64,000 nt of DNA from Oceanispirochaeta crateris (GTDB taxonomy: Bacteria; Spirochaetota; Spirochaetia; DSM-2461): positions 3,390,439 to 3,454,438 of the forward strand of contig NZ_CP036150.1 in assembly GCF_008329965.1 (NCBI RefSeq), in the 5' to 3' direction. The translations under genes and the position numbers were made by a program. Of this stretch, positions 8,777 through 20,054 are shown piece by piece. Positions within the stretch are counted from its first letter, which is position 1, and each line of letters begins with the position of its first letter. Below the pieces are notes generated by a model that searched no databases, had not been told where the DNA came from, and worked only from the letters and a program-made list of their open reading frames with translations.

Positions 8777-9316
8777 TTGGGCGTGGTAAAATCTTATGTT
8801 CCCGAAAAGTTGGTCATGGGAATCCTTATTTCTGACTTGGATATGCTAAGAGGATTGAAACTCAAGTTAAAGGCCCTCTGGGGAGAATTGGACAGCTGCA
8901 CCGAGGCTGTGGAGTTTCGCTATACCGATTATTATAATGCAGAGATGGGATCTCCCCTTTATCGTATATTTTGTTCCTTCACAACCCTTGTTAATCCGGA
9001 GAATCTTGCCAAAATCAAGCTCAAAAGCAATGAGGTCGAGAATCGCTTTATCCGGGGAAGTGGCCGGGTTATCAACCTTGACCCCGGCATCCTCAGTCAG
9101 AGTAAATTCATTCTGGCGACGACTAAAAATAATGCCCATCGTATTCCCATGAGTCTGGGAATCTATGGAGAACTGACGCTGCAGTATCGCAATGGAGAAT
9201 TCCGGGATCTGGAGTGGACGTACCCGGACTACAGAGGGCAGGCTGCCAGGCAGTATCTTCTTTCTGTCCGCAATACCTATAAAGAGCAGCTTAAATCGAT
9301 TTCTCATAAGCCTTGA
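8777..9316 (+). CDS. DUF4416 family protein
   Basis: This 179-residue protein matches DUF4416, a family of unknown function found in spirochaetes and some deltaproteobacteria. Recognisable pieces are FRYTDYYNAEMGSPLYR near residues 47-63, NLDPGILSQSKFILATTKN, the HRIPMSLGIYGELTL segment and the WTYPDYR motif. The start is TTG at 8777. It is supported by AGGAG at 8765-8769 with a seven-base spacer, whereas the nearby GTG at 8783 would be too far away. No function can be given. Confidence 0.85.
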   Translation: MGVVKSYVPEKLVMGILISDLDMLRGLKLKLKALWGELDSCTEAVEFRYTDYYNAEMGSPLYRIFCSFTTLVNPENLAKIKLKSNEVENRFIRGSGRVINLDPGILSQSKFILATTKNNAHRIPMSLGIYGELTLQYRNGEFRDLEWTYPDYRGQAARQYLLSVRNTYKEQLKSISHKP

Positions 9317-9363
9317 GTTCTATTTTTTTGAAGTAGGGTTTCTGTTTTTTCTGTTTCTTTCAT

Positions 9364-10145
9364 ATGAGGTCTTTGAGGTCCTTCAACATCTTTTTCTGCA
9401 TACTCCTAGGCGGGTGTCATCTCCTTTCTTCCAACAAGGACATTTCTCTGGACGTTCCTGCTTGCCCTCAGGAGGTTTTGTCCTTAACAGAAGGTTCTTG
9501 GGTGCTGGAGATGAGTTCTCTCTCTGGTGATGTTCAGAGGATAGAACTGGACTGGTCTGGGAGCATGAGCGACCATATCACGGTGGAATGGTCCAAAGAG
9601 GAAGATCTTTTAGTTCTGCTCCGCCCCCCCAATGGGAGCCTGGTCTGGGACTCTCACCATGGGGAGCCTATATCCCTTCCATCTCCCATCAGGGAGACCT
9701 GGATTTTAAGGCGGGTGCTGCTGTTTCCATTTTGATTCGGATTCTAGAGGCTGGTGCCAATTTAGAAGGTTTTAACTGCCGCCGGTTCCTGTATGAGATG
9801 GAGTCTCTGGATGATCCTTGGAGAACAGATCATGAGATGTTGATGCGTCAGCTGGGAAGGCAGGAGATGAGGATTTGGTATATCCGTCCCAAAACGGAGT
9901 ATCCAGTTGTTATCCCGCTTCCGGAGGGACGCTGGTTCTTCCCTTCCTTGCTTCATGAGCCGCTGGATTCCGATGGAGGGCTTGTGTCTTTGGATTTACC
10001 CGAGGGCTATAGCTGCCTCTTTCAACCTGCCTCAGCTGAGATCGCTGAAATTCAGGTCGATGATCATGGTGAGGCGGTCTGCCTGGTGAGGTCAATATCC
10101 GGAAGCCTCCATTCTATGGGAGTCTGCCCTGATTGCCTGAGATAG
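9364..10145 (+). pseudogene. Lipoprotein gene split by a frameshift at a C7 run
   Basis: Two overlapping frames together make one plausible lipoprotein of about 260 residues. The first (from ATG 9364) has a signal peptide ending ILLGGC and runs to about 9623. The second continues from about 9631 to 10145 with a coherent sequence (GAYIPSISHQGDLDF onward). The switch falls at seven C residues at 9624-9630, and one extra C would restore a single frame. Possible explanations are a sequencing error, a phase-variable tract or a real mutation. The protein family is not recognised. The 3' end overlaps the converging ung gene by 82 bases. Confidence 0.65.
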
Positions 10146-10777
10146 TTATTGGCCCGGCTAAAGGGTTTGCTTCCAAAAAATCCCCTGTAAGATGAGAGGG
10201 GAGATGGGTGAGGACTCTCTATTACCAGATGTCTGTCCCGCCTTATGAAACTTCCCTTTTTTCGCGCATAAGAACCCCATAAAATGAAAACGAGGTGTTC
10301 TTTTTTTTCTTCAAGCTCCCTTATGATTCTGTCTGTAAACTGTTCCCAACCCTGTCCCTGGTGGGATGCGGCTCTGTGGGCTTCAACGGTCAACACTGAA
10401 TTAAGCAGCAACACACCCTGATCGGCCCAGCTGGTGAGACAGCCATGAGTGGGCGGTTTCAGCCCCAGGTCAGACTCCATCTCTTTGTAGATATTCACAA
10501 GACTCGGTGGAGGTGCAACACCGGGCTGCACTGAGAAGCTGAGTCCGTGAGCCTGACCCGGTCCGTGGTAAGGGTCCTGACCCAATATGACGACTTTCAC
10601 ATCATCAAAGCTTGTGCGGTCCAGGGCCTGAAATATCTGCTTTCCCGGAGGGAAAAGCGTTTTACCATCTCGTTTCTCTTTGAGAAGGAAATCGTGCAGA
10701 TGGTCCATATAGGGTTTTTCAAATTCATCTGTCAGTACTGATAGCCAGCTGGGGTTCAGTTTTATGTCTCTGGGCAT
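10064..10777 (-). CDS. ung: Uracil-DNA glycosylase
   Basis: This 237-residue family 1 uracil-DNA glycosylase removes uracil from DNA as the first step of base excision repair. The water-activating loop GQDPYHGPGQAHGLSFSV, the LLLNSVLTVE strand, VFILWGSYA and the DNA-intercalation loop HPSPLSSYRGFFG are all intact. The start at ATG 10777 is preceded by GGAGG at a good distance. The last dozen residues after PIEW extend beyond the usual family end and cover the 82-base antisense overlap with the lipoprotein gene. It is a single gene in its own unit. Confidence 0.97.
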   Translation of the reverse strand: MPRDIKLNPSWLSVLTDEFEKPYMDHLHDFLLKEKRDGKTLFPPGKQIFQALDRTSFDDVKVVILGQDPYHGPGQAHGLSFSVQPGVAPPPSLVNIYKEMESDLGLKPPTHGCLTSWADQGVLLLNSVLTVEAHRAASHQGQGWEQFTDRIIRELEEKKEHLVFILWGSYARKKGSFIRRDRHLVIESPHPSPLSSYRGFFGSKPFSRANNYLRQSGQTPIEWRLPDIDLTRQTASP

Positions 10778-10811
10778 CTCTCCCTCCTCTTTGGTTCAAA
10801 GGGCAATTTTA

Positions 10812-12593
10812 TTAGCCGGTTTTGAACTGACTGAACTGTTCTTTCAGGTTTTCAATGATTGTATTCATTTTTTTGGTTAAATCTATCATAGTTTTTTTAG
10901 AGACCTGAATGTCTGATGCTGCCTTAACAGAAGCGGCCATTCTGGTTGTTACTGCACCAGAGGCCTCTTTGATCCGTATGGCAGAGTCCAGCATAGATTG
11001 TGTCCCTGTTTGAATCTCCCTAGATCCTTCCTTGATCGAAACTGTAACGGAGTTGATTTGATTTGTGGATTCCAGTATTTGCTGTCCTCCAGAGTTAAGT
11101 TCGCTTACCGATTGTTCTATTTCTGAGAAGGCATCCAGGGTATCGCTGACCTCTTCATTGATCTGGGCAAAGGCTGTGGAGGTGGCTGTGACCTGCTTTT
11201 CCGTGTTCATCACAGAATCGGTGATGGTTTTTATCAATGTGGCAATGGATTTGGATGTTGTACCGGCTGAGTCGGCCAGTTTTCTGATTTCCTCGGCAAC
11301 GACGGCAAACCCTTTACCTGAGTCTCCCGCATGGGCCGCTTCAATGGCGGCATTCATGGAAAGGAGGTTCGTCTGGGAAGCAATGGCATTAATCGTTTTG
11401 GTCATATCCTGTATTTGACCAAAGTATTCAACTACAGATTTAAAAGAGCTGGCTGTCTGGTCGATTCTTTCTTTTCCTTCTTTGGCAACTTCCCAAAGAG
11501 CCCTTGTGGCGGTCTTTTTATTTTGTGCCACCATATTGACACTGCTTAGGGAGGCCATCATCTGAGTGATGGCAGCGGTGGACTGTTCGACCATGGCGGA
11601 CTGACTGATGATTTGCTGATCTACAGATTCTATGTTTTGAGTGACTTCTTCAATGACCGCTGTATTTTCACTTAAGCTATTGTCCAGAATCTCCAATTGT
11701 TCCCTGATTCCATCCAGATTGTCACTGATTTTATCAATTTCCAAGGAGGTTTGGTCTGATGAATCAGATATGGCTATTTTAATAGAGTCCGTATCATCAA
11801 TGGCTATTTTAATCTGTATTACCAGGTCCTGAAGTTTTGTAGCAAAGGCGTTGAAAGATTCAGCGACTTTACCAATTTCATTTTTTGATTTGCTATGGAT
11901 TCTTATGGTTAAATCAGCATCGGATTCTGCCAGATGGCGCAGTTCCTTATCCAGAGAGGAAAGAGGTTTTGTGATAGAACTGGCAAAAAAGAAACTTAAG
12001 AGGATGGATATTCCAACCCCGATGAGCATGGAAATCATAAAACCGATGATAGATTCTTTCTGAAGAGATTTTACATAGGATACATCCAGGTCCACACCAA
12101 TGACGGCAGGAATCCCGTCGCTAGTTGCCAGGGGTTTATAGATGGATATAAAAGAGCCGTATTCATCGGTATAGGGTTCAGAGTAGTAGATCTTATTCTC
12201 AGCAAGTGAGAGGAGTGCTTCTTTTGCCGGAGATTCCCAGAAAATAAGCTGTTCTTCCTCCATAAAATTTGAAATTTCAATAGTGGGGACCTTATCACCA
12301 TCCTGTGTCACAAGGTAGAGAAAGGCAATTCCGGAATCCATGGCGTACTGGCCCATAAAATTCCTGTAATCCATGCTGGTTGAGCTCTTCTCTTCTATCG
12401 CTTTTACATAAGAAGCAAAGGAGTTGTAGGGGAGGGTATGCTCTACAAAATTAGCGGTATTGCTTAAGGAAGTCCTAAGATTCTGATCGATGTTTTTTTT
12501 GAAGTGGAGGAAATCCATACCGCCGACAAGCAGGCTGACCAGAAAAGAGAGCAGTACAAAAATTAGAAGAAGTTTCGTTTTCAGAGAGTGCAT
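10812..12593 (-). CDS. Methyl-accepting chemotaxis protein
   Basis: This 593-residue transmembrane chemoreceptor has a first membrane helix near residues 8-28, a periplasmic sensor of about 155 residues that looks like a Cache domain ([13 protein letters not shown] at its end), and a second helix at [24 protein letters not shown] linker and a long signalling coiled coil follow. The conserved hairpin tip is read in [20 protein letters not shown] followed by EEIRKLAD. It should bind a small molecule outside the inner membrane and control CheA. The start is ATG 12593, with GGAG seven bases upstream; an upstream ATG would add seven residues without a good site. It ends 34 bases from ung. Confidence 0.93.
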   Translation of the reverse strand: MHSLKTKLLLIFVLLSFLVSLLVGGMDFLHFKKNIDQNLRTSLSNTANFVEHTLPYNSFASYVKAIEEKSSTSMDYRNFMGQYAMDSGIAFLYLVTQDGDKVPTIEISNFMEEEQLIFWESPAKEALLSLAENKIYYSEPYTDEYGSFISIYKPLATSDGIPAVIGVDLDVSYVKSLQKESIIGFMISMLIGVGISILLSFFFASSITKPLSSLDKELRHLAESDADLTIRIHSKSKNEIGKVAESFNAFATKLQDLVIQIKIAIDDTDSIKIAISDSSDQTSLEIDKISDNLDGIREQLEILDNSLSENTAVIEEVTQNIESVDQQIISQSAMVEQSTAAITQMMASLSSVNMVAQNKKTATRALWEVAKEGKERIDQTASSFKSVVEYFGQIQDMTKTINAIASQTNLLSMNAAIEAAHAGDSGKGFAVVAEEIRKLADSAGTTSKSIATLIKTITDSVMNTEKQVTATSTAFAQINEEVSDTLDAFSEIEQSVSELNSGGQQILESTNQINSVTVSIKEGSREIQTGTQSMLDSAIRIKEASGAVTTRMAASVKAASDIQVSKKTMIDLTKKMNTIIENLKEQFSQFKTG

Positions 12594-12753
12594 GATTTTT
12601 CTCCAGTGCATCACATTCCGGAAAGAAGCGTGTGCTTATCATTTATTAAATGTCAGACAATTGAATTTCTTACTTTAAAATTTAATAGGAACAACATCAA
12701 TAAAAAGTTAGTTTTTTTATTGATAGCACTTTTTATAAGAGGATGAATTTTGC

Positions 12754-12801
12754 AAAAAAAATGCATGCCCCGTCAAACAGTGTTGTTGGGGAAGCATGCA
12801 T
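12754..12801 (-). terminator. Terminator of leuS
   Basis: Read on the minus strand, a stem of about 12 bp (12788-12801 with 12761-12771, one small bulge) is followed by seven T residues (complement of 12754-12760). It lies 75 bases beyond the leuS stop, between leuS and the chemoreceptor gene. Confidence 0.85.
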
Positions 12802-12875
12802 ATCAAAATTTCTATGAACTAAACAAACGATTTTAGATCGTATGTCTAGAGCTGGAGAAGTGATCACATCCGGAA

Positions 12876-15383
12876 TTATCGGATGACAATATTCACCAGC
12901 TTATCTGGAACGGCAATTTCTTTGATGATGGTCTTGCCTTCTATCAACTCTTTTACCCTATCCTGCGCATGGGCCGCGGCCTTCATATCGTCCAAACTTG
13001 TTCCGGCTGGGAGGATCATCTTACAGCGCAGTTTTCCATTGATTTGTACGACAATCTCTTTTTCATCGTCCTTGGTCAACTCTTCAACCCATTGCGGCCA
13101 GGATTCATAGGCCAGAGTGTTGTTATGTCCCAGTTTCTTCCACATTTCTTCCGCAAGGTGGGGAGCATAGGGAGCAATGAGGAGTACAAAGGGTTCCCAG
13201 AGTTTTCGGTAACATTTTTCCAGCTTATAAGCCTCGTTGATGAAAATCATCATTTGTGCAATTCCCGTATTGAACTCAAGGTCTCTTGTATCTTCGGTTA
13301 TCTTTTTAATTGATTTATGGAGGACCTTAATCATATCTTTCGAGGGTTCTTCGTCAGTGATTTCTCTCTCGGCAATATCCCATACTCGGTTGAGGAAACG
13401 GTTGACGCCCACAAGACCTTTGGTCTGCCATGGTTTTGAAACTTGGAGAGGACCCATAAACATCTCATAGACCCTCATGGAGTCGGCTCCGTAGTCACGG
13501 ATGATATCATCGGGATTGATGACATTTTTAAGGCTCTTGGACATTTTGGCAATGACACGGCTCAGCTCTTCCCCAGTGGATATTTCAAAGAATTTATCGT
13601 CTTTTTCTTCCACAAGGTCGGTTGCTACCAGTGATTTGTCGCTCCTCTGATAGGCAAAGGATGTGATCATCCCCTGGTTAATCAGCCTCTGAAAGGGCTC
13701 TTTTGTCTGCACAATTCCCAAATCAAAGAGAACCTTATGCCAGAATCTTGAGTAGAGCAGGTGTAGAACCGCATGTTCTGCTCCACCTACATAAAGATCT
13801 ACAGGCATCCAGTACTCTTCTGCTTCTTTGCTCACCATGGCCTTGTTGTTTTTGGGGTCTAGGTAGCGCAGGAAATACCAGCAGCTTCCAGCCCACTGGG
13901 GCATGGTGTTGGTTTCCCTTTTACCAGGACCGCCGCATTCTGGACAGGTGCAGTTTACCCAGTCGCTTATATTGGCCAGGGGGGATTCTCCCGTACCGGA
14001 TGGTTCAAAATTATCTGTGGGAGGCAGTACTAAAGGAAGCTGGTCTTCGGGGACAGGTACAATCCCGCATTTCTCACAGTGAATAAGTGGAATGGGTTCT
14101 CCCCAGTACCGTTGGCGGCTGAAAATCCAGTCGCGTAGCTTGAAGTTCACAGCTCCTGAACCTATTTTTTTCTCTTCCAGCCAGGCAATGACTTTGCTTA
14201 TGGCTTCTTCTTTGCCCATGCCGTCCAGAAAACCGGAATTTACATGAGGACCATCTCCGGTAAAAGCCTCTTCTTCTACATTTCCACCCTTTAAGACTTC
14301 AATGATGGGCAGATCAAATTTTTTAGCAAATTCCCAGTCTCTTTCATCGTGGGCAGGGACAGCCATGATGGCTCCTGATCCATAGGATATGAGAACATAG
14401 TCTGCCACCCAGACAGGAATCTTCTCACCATTTAATGGGTTTATGGCATAGGCTCCTGTGAACACACCGGTTTTTTCCTTGGCTAGTTCGGTTCTCTCCA
14501 GATCGGATTTGAGGTTTGCCTGATACACATAAGCCTCAACAGCTTCTTTCTGTTCGGCAGTGGTGATTTTTTCAACCAGCTTATGCTCGGGTGAAAGAAC
14601 CATATAGGTGGCACCAAAGAGGGTGTCAGGGCGTGTGGTATATACCTGGATGGGATCGTTCGTTTTTTCGGTCATGAAGGTCACATTGGCCCCTTCGGAG
14701 CGACCTATCCAGTTCCGCTGCATGGCCTTTACGGAGTCAGGCCAGTCCAGGGTATCCAGATCTTCTAACAACTTGTCTGCATATTCGGTGATTTTGAAGA
14801 CCCATTGACGCAGGTTCTTCCTCTCTACCTGATGCCCGCAGCGATCGCATCTTCCGTCCAAGACCTCTTCATTGGCCAGACCAGTTTTACAATCAGGACA
14901 CCAATTGATGGGCATATCGGACTCATAAGCCAGTCCCGCCTTATAGAGTTTAAGAAAAATCCACTGGGTCCAGTGGTAGTATTCGCTTGTATGGGTTGAT
15001 ATTTCACGGTCCCAATCATAAGAGAACCCCAGGGCTTTGATCTGTTTCAGGAAGTTATCAATATTGGCTTGAGTTGTAATTTTGGGATGAGTTCCAGTCT
15101 TGATAGCGTAGTTTTCAGCGGGGAGTCCGAAGGAGTCGAATCCCATGGGATGAAGGACGTTGAATCCGTTCATTCTCAAGTACCGGCAGTAAATGTCGGT
15201 GGCGGTATAACCCTCGGGATGGCCAACATGAAGGCCGGCTCCTGAAGGATAGGGAAACATATCCAGGACATAGGCTCTCTTGTCCTTGGGAAAGGCAGGA
15301 TCTTCTGTAACTTTGAATGTTTTATTCTCTGCCCAATACTTTTGCCATGTGGCTTCGATGTCTTTAAAAGGATATTTACTCAT
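12876..15383 (-). CDS. leuS: Leucyl-tRNA synthetase
   Basis: This class I aminoacyl-tRNA synthetase of 835 residues charges tRNA-Leu. The HIGH-type motif is [12 protein letters not shown] near residue 48, and the KMSKS loop is [10 protein letters not shown] in the last third. Between them lie a zinc-binding Cys cluster (CPDCKTG...CDRCG) and the CP1 editing domain, with [12 protein letters not shown] and the editing Asp in [10 protein letters not shown]. Length and domain order are normal for the bacterial enzyme. I chose ATG 15383 over an upstream TTG; no strong ribosome-binding site is visible. An intrinsic terminator follows. Confidence 0.97.
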   Translation of the reverse strand: MSKYPFKDIEATWQKYWAENKTFKVTEDPAFPKDKRAYVLDMFPYPSGAGLHVGHPEGYTATDIYCRYLRMNGFNVLHPMGFDSFGLPAENYAIKTGTHPKITTQANIDNFLKQIKALGFSYDWDREISTHTSEYYHWTQWIFLKLYKAGLAYESDMPINWCPDCKTGLANEEVLDGRCDRCGHQVERKNLRQWVFKITEYADKLLEDLDTLDWPDSVKAMQRNWIGRSEGANVTFMTEKTNDPIQVYTTRPDTLFGATYMVLSPEHKLVEKITTAEQKEAVEAYVYQANLKSDLERTELAKEKTGVFTGAYAINPLNGEKIPVWVADYVLISYGSGAIMAVPAHDERDWEFAKKFDLPIIEVLKGGNVEEEAFTGDGPHVNSGFLDGMGKEEAISKVIAWLEEKKIGSGAVNFKLRDWIFSRQRYWGEPIPLIHCEKCGIVPVPEDQLPLVLPPTDNFEPSGTGESPLANISDWVNCTCPECGGPGKRETNTMPQWAGSCWYFLRYLDPKNNKAMVSKEAEEYWMPVDLYVGGAEHAVLHLLYSRFWHKVLFDLGIVQTKEPFQRLINQGMITSFAYQRSDKSLVATDLVEEKDDKFFEISTGEELSRVIAKMSKSLKNVINPDDIIRDYGADSMRVYEMFMGPLQVSKPWQTKGLVGVNRFLNRVWDIAEREITDEEPSKDMIKVLHKSIKKITEDTRDLEFNTGIAQMMIFINEAYKLEKCYRKLWEPFVLLIAPYAPHLAEEMWKKLGHNNTLAYESWPQWVEELTKDDEKEIVVQINGKLRCKMILPAGTSLDDMKAAAHAQDRVKELIEGKTIIKEIAVPDKLVNIVIR

Positions 15384-15432
15384 AGGCAAAGATAATATCA
15401 GAGAGAGGGGGTTTCGTCTAATCCCAGCATGA

Positions 15433-18141
15433 TTAATTTGATATCTTGGGCATGATTTTTAAAAATTCTTCGAATGCGACAGGCTTCGAACCATAATATC
15501 CCTGGAATTCTTCACAATTCTGATGCTGGATAAATTTCAGCTGTTCTTCCTCTTCAACACCTTCTACAATGATTTTAATTCCAATTTCTTTAGCCATACT
15601 CACTATGGCTTTTAGGATCGTACCATCATCGCTATAGGGGTAATCCTTAATGAACATTCTATCGATCTTTAATTTGTCCGATCTAAGGTTTTTTAGATAA
15701 CTCAAGGATGAATACCCTGTTCCAAAATCATCAATCGCAACATAAATATCGTTGTCATGTAAATAATCAATGATGCCATTTGTATGTTCTATATTTTCAA
15801 CCAAGGTTGTCTCTGTTATTTCAAAGCAAAATTGTGATGGTTTGAGTTTGCTCTCTCCAATTCTTGCAATGAGTTCAGATATGAGGGTTTTATCATTGAA
15901 TTCCTGATTTGATAGATTTATAGATATTTTGAAATCTTTAGGAATCATTTCCAGAGCATTTTCAAAATCATTTATGATGATGTCCAGAATGTATCTACCC
16001 AATTTTTGAATTTTATTGCTTTCTTCCATTATGGGAATAAAATGAATGGGAGATATGTTTCCGAGGGTGGGATTGTTCCAGCGAACTAAGGCTTCAACAC
16101 CAGTGGTCTTTAAGGTATGAGAATCTTTTTGAGCCTGGTAGACCACTGAGAATTCATCATGAAAGAATCCATTGTCAATTTGATCCCGAATGGTTCTATC
16201 TTGAACCACCGACTCAAAAATACTGTTATCAAAAATCAAATATTTAGATTTCTTCAGCTTTATTAAGGCTTCCAGTGCAATAAAGGAGTGATTGATGAGT
16301 TCTGATGCATTGGTCCCATGATCCCCGGAAATTGCGATTCCTGACAAATAGTTTATATGTATGTCTTTTGAGCCGGCAAAACGGACAGAGGCAATTGCAG
16401 TATCAATCTCGTTCATTAATTCATTGATCTGTTTTTGTTGTTTTGAAAATGGGAGTGCCAGAACAAAGAGAGTCGAAGTTGGTGCTGTGACTAATCCCCC
16501 CTGGTTTAAGATGTTTTTAAATACATTGCTAATGATGCTAACAAATCTACTTTCTTCGGATTGGGTTAGGCTATTTCTCAAGTTGCTATAGTCGTAGATC
16601 TTTATTGTGATGATGGCATATTTATTATCACCTTGAAACTCTTTGTTGAAGAGGGGATTGATGAAAGACATGAGCTGGTCATCGAGATATTTTAGTATCA
16701 AAGCGCCCTTTTGCTCCGGTGAAGATTCCAGAGTATTTGCTTTTGCTTCAGAATAAATCCCTATGTAGTAGACCGGCTTCTGATGTTTTTTTAAAACGAC
16801 TTGGACTTGGAGGTATTTTAAAATAAAAGTCCCGCCCTCAGTTTGATCCCAAACATTTCCTGCCCAGATAAATCCATCTTTTGTGTCTTTACCGAGGTCA
16901 ATGTTGTTCATTCCATTTAGAAAAACCTTTGGTTCTTTACCCTTGATTTGGTTGAATTCATACCCAAAGGTGTTTTCAAATACCTTATTGCAGTAAATCA
17001 CCTGTTTCTTGCTATCGGTAATAATGACTCCATCATGGGTTGATTCCGATATATATCCAGAAGCCAGAAGTAGCATGTGTTCATCTTCTTTGAGATGGAT
17101 GATGATGATTATGATCAATGAAAAAAGAAAAACCAGAAATAATAAAATAAACCTTATCATAGGGTGCTTTAGTATCATATTCGCTTCAGCTTCCAAGGCC
17201 GATGGAATATTAAATGAACTAATGAGTATCCATGGACCACTGGTCTCTTCAAACCGAGTATCAGTCTTATCATTGAGGTCAATTTTACTATAGTAATAGT
17301 ATTCATTCTCGAGCATGAATGACTCTCTTACATTGTTGTTCCTCTTCTCCCTAATGATCCGATATAGATCGTCATTTTCATTGATCGAGAATAAAAGAGA
17401 ATCAATAAAACCGGTTCCCTCTTTCTGCAGAATATTCAGAGAAATCAAATGATTCTTATCCAGCAGGCCGAGTTTCATGAAATTGTAAGGCTGACTATCA
17501 TACTTCTCTAATATATTAACGAGGGTGAGCCCGTCATAATTGATTATAATTGAACCAATGTATTTTCCATCCATGAAGACGGGAGTTCCAAACCTGACTA
17601 TCGGTTCATAGGGAATAACAACGTGTCCATTCTCTATATTCAGATCAAAGTCAGAGATATAAAGAGATTCGTTTTCCATATTTTGGAGTGTTTTTGTATA
17701 GTATCTATCAGCTTTGTCCTGAAGCTTATCACTGGCTACTAATTCAATAATCTGTTTGTGGCTGTTCACTCTTGCTGCTTCCATGCCGGAAGCATCTAAA
17801 TACCGTATTTGACGGAAATAGCTTTTACTTTTTGCCACTCGAGCAAACATCTGCAGCATATTATTATAATTTTCAGCATTGGGATTTGAAAGGTAATCCT
17901 GAAACTCATCAGAATTCTTAATAAGATTTAAATCTGTGTGTAGGCTTTCAAATGTTTTGTTGAGATGATAATCAATGATGGCAATGATTTCCCGCTGTCT
18001 TGTTTCATTCTTTACAAGCATGAGTTCATATTGGCTATCAAAAATCTCTTGGTATCCCCAATTCAAAAGAACCAGCAGTGGAAGAACAAAAATGAGAATT
18101 CTTTTCAGTATTGTTTCTATGCTAGCTAGCAATTTGCTCAT
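15433..18141 (-). CDS. Cache-PAS-GGDEF-like-EAL membrane phosphodiesterase
   Basis: This 902-residue protein probably breaks down cyclic di-GMP. Two membrane helices (near residue 15-35, and [17 protein letters not shown]) flank a roughly 300-residue periplasmic sensor, probably dCache. A PAS domain follows ([19 protein letters not shown]). Then comes a GGDEF-like domain whose active-site loop is lost ([12 protein letters not shown]). The C-terminal EAL domain appears complete: [48 protein letters not shown] and FQGYYGSKP. It should act as a phosphodiesterase tuned by a periplasmic ligand. The start is ATG 18141 with AGGAG five bases upstream. Confidence 0.93.
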   Translation of the reverse strand: MSKLLASIETILKRILIFVLPLLVLLNWGYQEIFDSQYELMLVKNETRQREIIAIIDYHLNKTFESLHTDLNLIKNSDEFQDYLSNPNAENYNNMLQMFARVAKSKSYFRQIRYLDASGMEAARVNSHKQIIELVASDKLQDKADRYYTKTLQNMENESLYISDFDLNIENGHVVIPYEPIVRFGTPVFMDGKYIGSIIINYDGLTLVNILEKYDSQPYNFMKLGLLDKNHLISLNILQKEGTGFIDSLLFSINENDDLYRIIREKRNNNVRESFMLENEYYYYSKIDLNDKTDTRFEETSGPWILISSFNIPSALEAEANMILKHPMIRFILLFLVFLFSLIIIIIIHLKEDEHMLLLASGYISESTHDGVIITDSKKQVIYCNKVFENTFGYEFNQIKGKEPKVFLNGMNNIDLGKDTKDGFIWAGNVWDQTEGGTFILKYLQVQVVLKKHQKPVYYIGIYSEAKANTLESSPEQKGALILKYLDDQLMSFINPLFNKEFQGDNKYAIITIKIYDYSNLRNSLTQSEESRFVSIISNVFKNILNQGGLVTAPTSTLFVLALPFSKQQKQINELMNEIDTAIASVRFAGSKDIHINYLSGIAISGDHGTNASELINHSFIALEALIKLKKSKYLIFDNSIFESVVQDRTIRDQIDNGFFHDEFSVVYQAQKDSHTLKTTGVEALVRWNNPTLGNISPIHFIPIMEESNKIQKLGRYILDIIINDFENALEMIPKDFKISINLSNQEFNDKTLISELIARIGESKLKPSQFCFEITETTLVENIEHTNGIIDYLHDNDIYVAIDDFGTGYSSLSYLKNLRSDKLKIDRMFIKDYPYSDDGTILKAIVSMAKEIGIKIIVEGVEEEEQLKFIQHQNCEEFQGYYGSKPVAFEEFLKIMPKISN

Positions 18142-18445
18142 TGAATCTCCTATTTTTATCATCCAGCTTCTGATGAGGCTTTATTCTTACTGAATCCAAG
18201 ATACACAGCGGGTAGGACAACTTCTATAATCCAGCAAAAGTCCTTGATATAATAAACTAATAATATTTATAAGTTAAGATTTTTTTAAATGAAAATCTTC
18301 CTGCTTATATTGTAACCCTTATTTCGGGAAGGCACATTTTTTTATTTTTGGAGGCCCTGGACTTGTCTTCTTGAATTTGCCAAGAAGGGAGCTATTGATT
18401 ATGTTCTTGCTAGAAGAAATTAATAAAAATTATGGAGGTTATATA
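18142..18445. other. Divergent intergenic region
   Basis: About 300 bases separate the divergent EAL and old-yellow-enzyme genes and should contain promoters for both. It is AT-rich. One perfect 8-bp inverted repeat (18276-18283 with 18292-18299) has no T run and could be an operator. The sequence TATAATA near 18248 is a possible -10 element. I found no gene in it. Confidence 0.4.
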
Positions 18446-19477
18446 ATGAATAATTTGTTTACACCTTTTTCAATAAAGAATGTTACCTTGAGGAACAGAA
18501 TCGTCATGGCTCCTATGTGTATGTACAGCGCCAAAGAAGACGGGAGAGCCACATCCTGGCATAGCTTTCATTACCGGACCCGGGCTCAAGGCGGGACGGC
18601 ACTGATTATTGTGGAAGCAACTGCTGTGGAATCCCAGGGGAGAATCTCTTCCCGAGACCTAGGCATCTGGGATGATTCACATATTTCCGGCTTAAAAGAC
18701 ATTGCTCTGAGCATAAAAAAAGAGGGAGCAGTTCCGGCTATCCAGCTAGCCCATGCCGGGCGGAAGTGCTGTGCTGCCGGGGAAGATGTCATCGCCCCTT
18801 CAGCTCTTAATTTTGACCCCTCAGACAAGCAATACAAGACTCCCCGTGAGATGGGTATAGAAGATATCGACAGAGTTGTTTTGGCATTTAAAAATGCAGC
18901 CAGGAGAGCCTTGGAAGCGGGTTTTGAAGTGCTGGAGATTCATGGTGCCCACGGATATTTGATCAATGAGTTTTTGTCTCCTTTGTGCAATCAAAGAGAA
19001 GATGATTTTGGAGGGACTCCAGTCCAAAGGGGGGAATTCCTGAAGAGAGTTGTTGATGCTGTCCGTACAGTCTGGACTGATGAGAAACCTCTTATTCTCA
19101 GGGTGTCTGGAATGGACTATGCCGAAGGTGGAAACCGGAGTGAAGATGTGGCACAGATGGTCAACCTTGTTAAAGATCGGGGAATTGATATTGTGCATGT
19201 GAGTTCCGGAGGGGTTGTTCCTTATGCATCGATTCCTGTGGGTCCAGGCTATCAGATACCTTCGGCTAGAGTCTTAAAAGACTTAACCGGACTTCCCGTT
19301 GTGGGGGGCGGTTTGATCACTTCTCACACACAGGCGGAAGAAATCCTTTCATCGGGAGATACGGACCTTATCTTTTTGGGACGGCAGCTGCTCCGCAATC
19401 CCTATTTCCCATTGTTGAGTGCAAAAGAATCCGGAGTGAGTCTCCCTTACTGGCCTGTGCAGTATGCGAGAGCTTAG
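18446..19477 (+). CDS. Old yellow enzyme family NADH:flavin oxidoreductase
   Basis: This 343-residue FMN enzyme of the YqjM-like branch reduces activated C=C bonds. The N-terminal APMCMYS holds the regulatory Cys of that branch. AIQLAHAGRK, HGAHGYLINEFLSPLCNQR and DDFGG match substrate and FMN contacts, and GGLITSHTQAEE and LGRQLLRNPYF bind the FMN phosphate. The start is ATG 18446, supported by GGAGG at 18434-18438. An in-frame upstream start at 18371 would add 25 residues that do not look like the family. The natural substrate is unknown; detoxification of electrophiles is the usual guess. Confidence 0.93.
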   Translation: MNNLFTPFSIKNVTLRNRIVMAPMCMYSAKEDGRATSWHSFHYRTRAQGGTALIIVEATAVESQGRISSRDLGIWDDSHISGLKDIALSIKKEGAVPAIQLAHAGRKCCAAGEDVIAPSALNFDPSDKQYKTPREMGIEDIDRVVLAFKNAARRALEAGFEVLEIHGAHGYLINEFLSPLCNQREDDFGGTPVQRGEFLKRVVDAVRTVWTDEKPLILRVSGMDYAEGGNRSEDVAQMVNLVKDRGIDIVHVSSGGVVPYASIPVGPGYQIPSARVLKDLTGLPVVGGGLITSHTQAEEILSSGDTDLIFLGRQLLRNPYFPLLSAKESGVSLPYWPVQYARA

Positions 19478-19559
19478 TTATTCTACTTCTTCTGAGTGAA
19501 TCAGTTGGAGTCAAAACAAAAAAAACTCCTTTGGGTTTTGTTTTAGTCCATTTTCTGAC

Positions 19560-20054
19560 ATGATGGGTGAGACAAAATCGGAAGTTGCGAAGGACGCTAG
19601 AAGGGATATGGAGAAACTGGATCTGCATAGCATCGTACCCGACGGTACAACAGAGGATTCTCTCCTGGAATATATGGTCATTGCGGCACGGAGCCAAGAT
19701 CGCTGGGTCGTTGTTAGGCTGAAAGGGCGGAAGGACTGGTGTTTTCCCGGTGGACACAGAGAGCCGGGAGAGACCATGGATGAAGCGGCTCACAGGGAGC
19801 TTTTTGAAGAGACCGGAGCCAAAGAGTACAGTCTCTCCAGGATTGCCCAATACTCGGTAGATCATGGAAACCGGATGAGCTGGGGGAGTATCTATGAGGC
19901 GGAAATCTCATCTTTTGATCCTCTTCCTCCGGAATTCGAAATAGAAGAGATTGATTTTGTGGATGACTTTCCCCTCGGAAACACTCGTTTCCCCGGAATC
20001 ATGCCGGAATTAATGGACTGGTTGAATCAGCGCCTTCTTAGTCTGAAAGATTGA
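19560..20054 (+). CDS. NUDIX hydrolase
   Basis: This 164-residue protein carries a full Nudix box: GGHREPGETMDEAAHRELFE followed by ETGA, matching GX5EX7REUXEEXGU. Nudix enzymes cut nucleoside diphosphates linked to another group. The surrounding KDWCFPGG strand resembles 8-oxo-dGTP or nucleotide-sugar hydrolases, but the substrate is undetermined. Two consecutive ATG codons (19560, 19563) could serve as the start. The last 17 bases overlap the converging ferredoxin-nitroreductase gene. A long AT-rich inverted repeat just upstream (19511-19555) may end the previous transcript. Confidence 0.88.
   Translation: MMGETKSEVAKDARRDMEKLDLHSIVPDGTTEDSLLEYMVIAARSQDRWVVVRLKGRKDWCFPGGHREPGETMDEAAHRELFEETGAKEYSLSRIAQYSVDHGNRMSWGSIYEAEISSFDPLPPEFEIEEIDFVDDFPLGNTRFPGIMPELMDWLNQRLLSLKD

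Noticed and set aside
8867-9307. 146-codon minus-strand frame within the DUF4416 gene
   Set aside because: It lies entirely antisense to a supported gene with a good start and family match.
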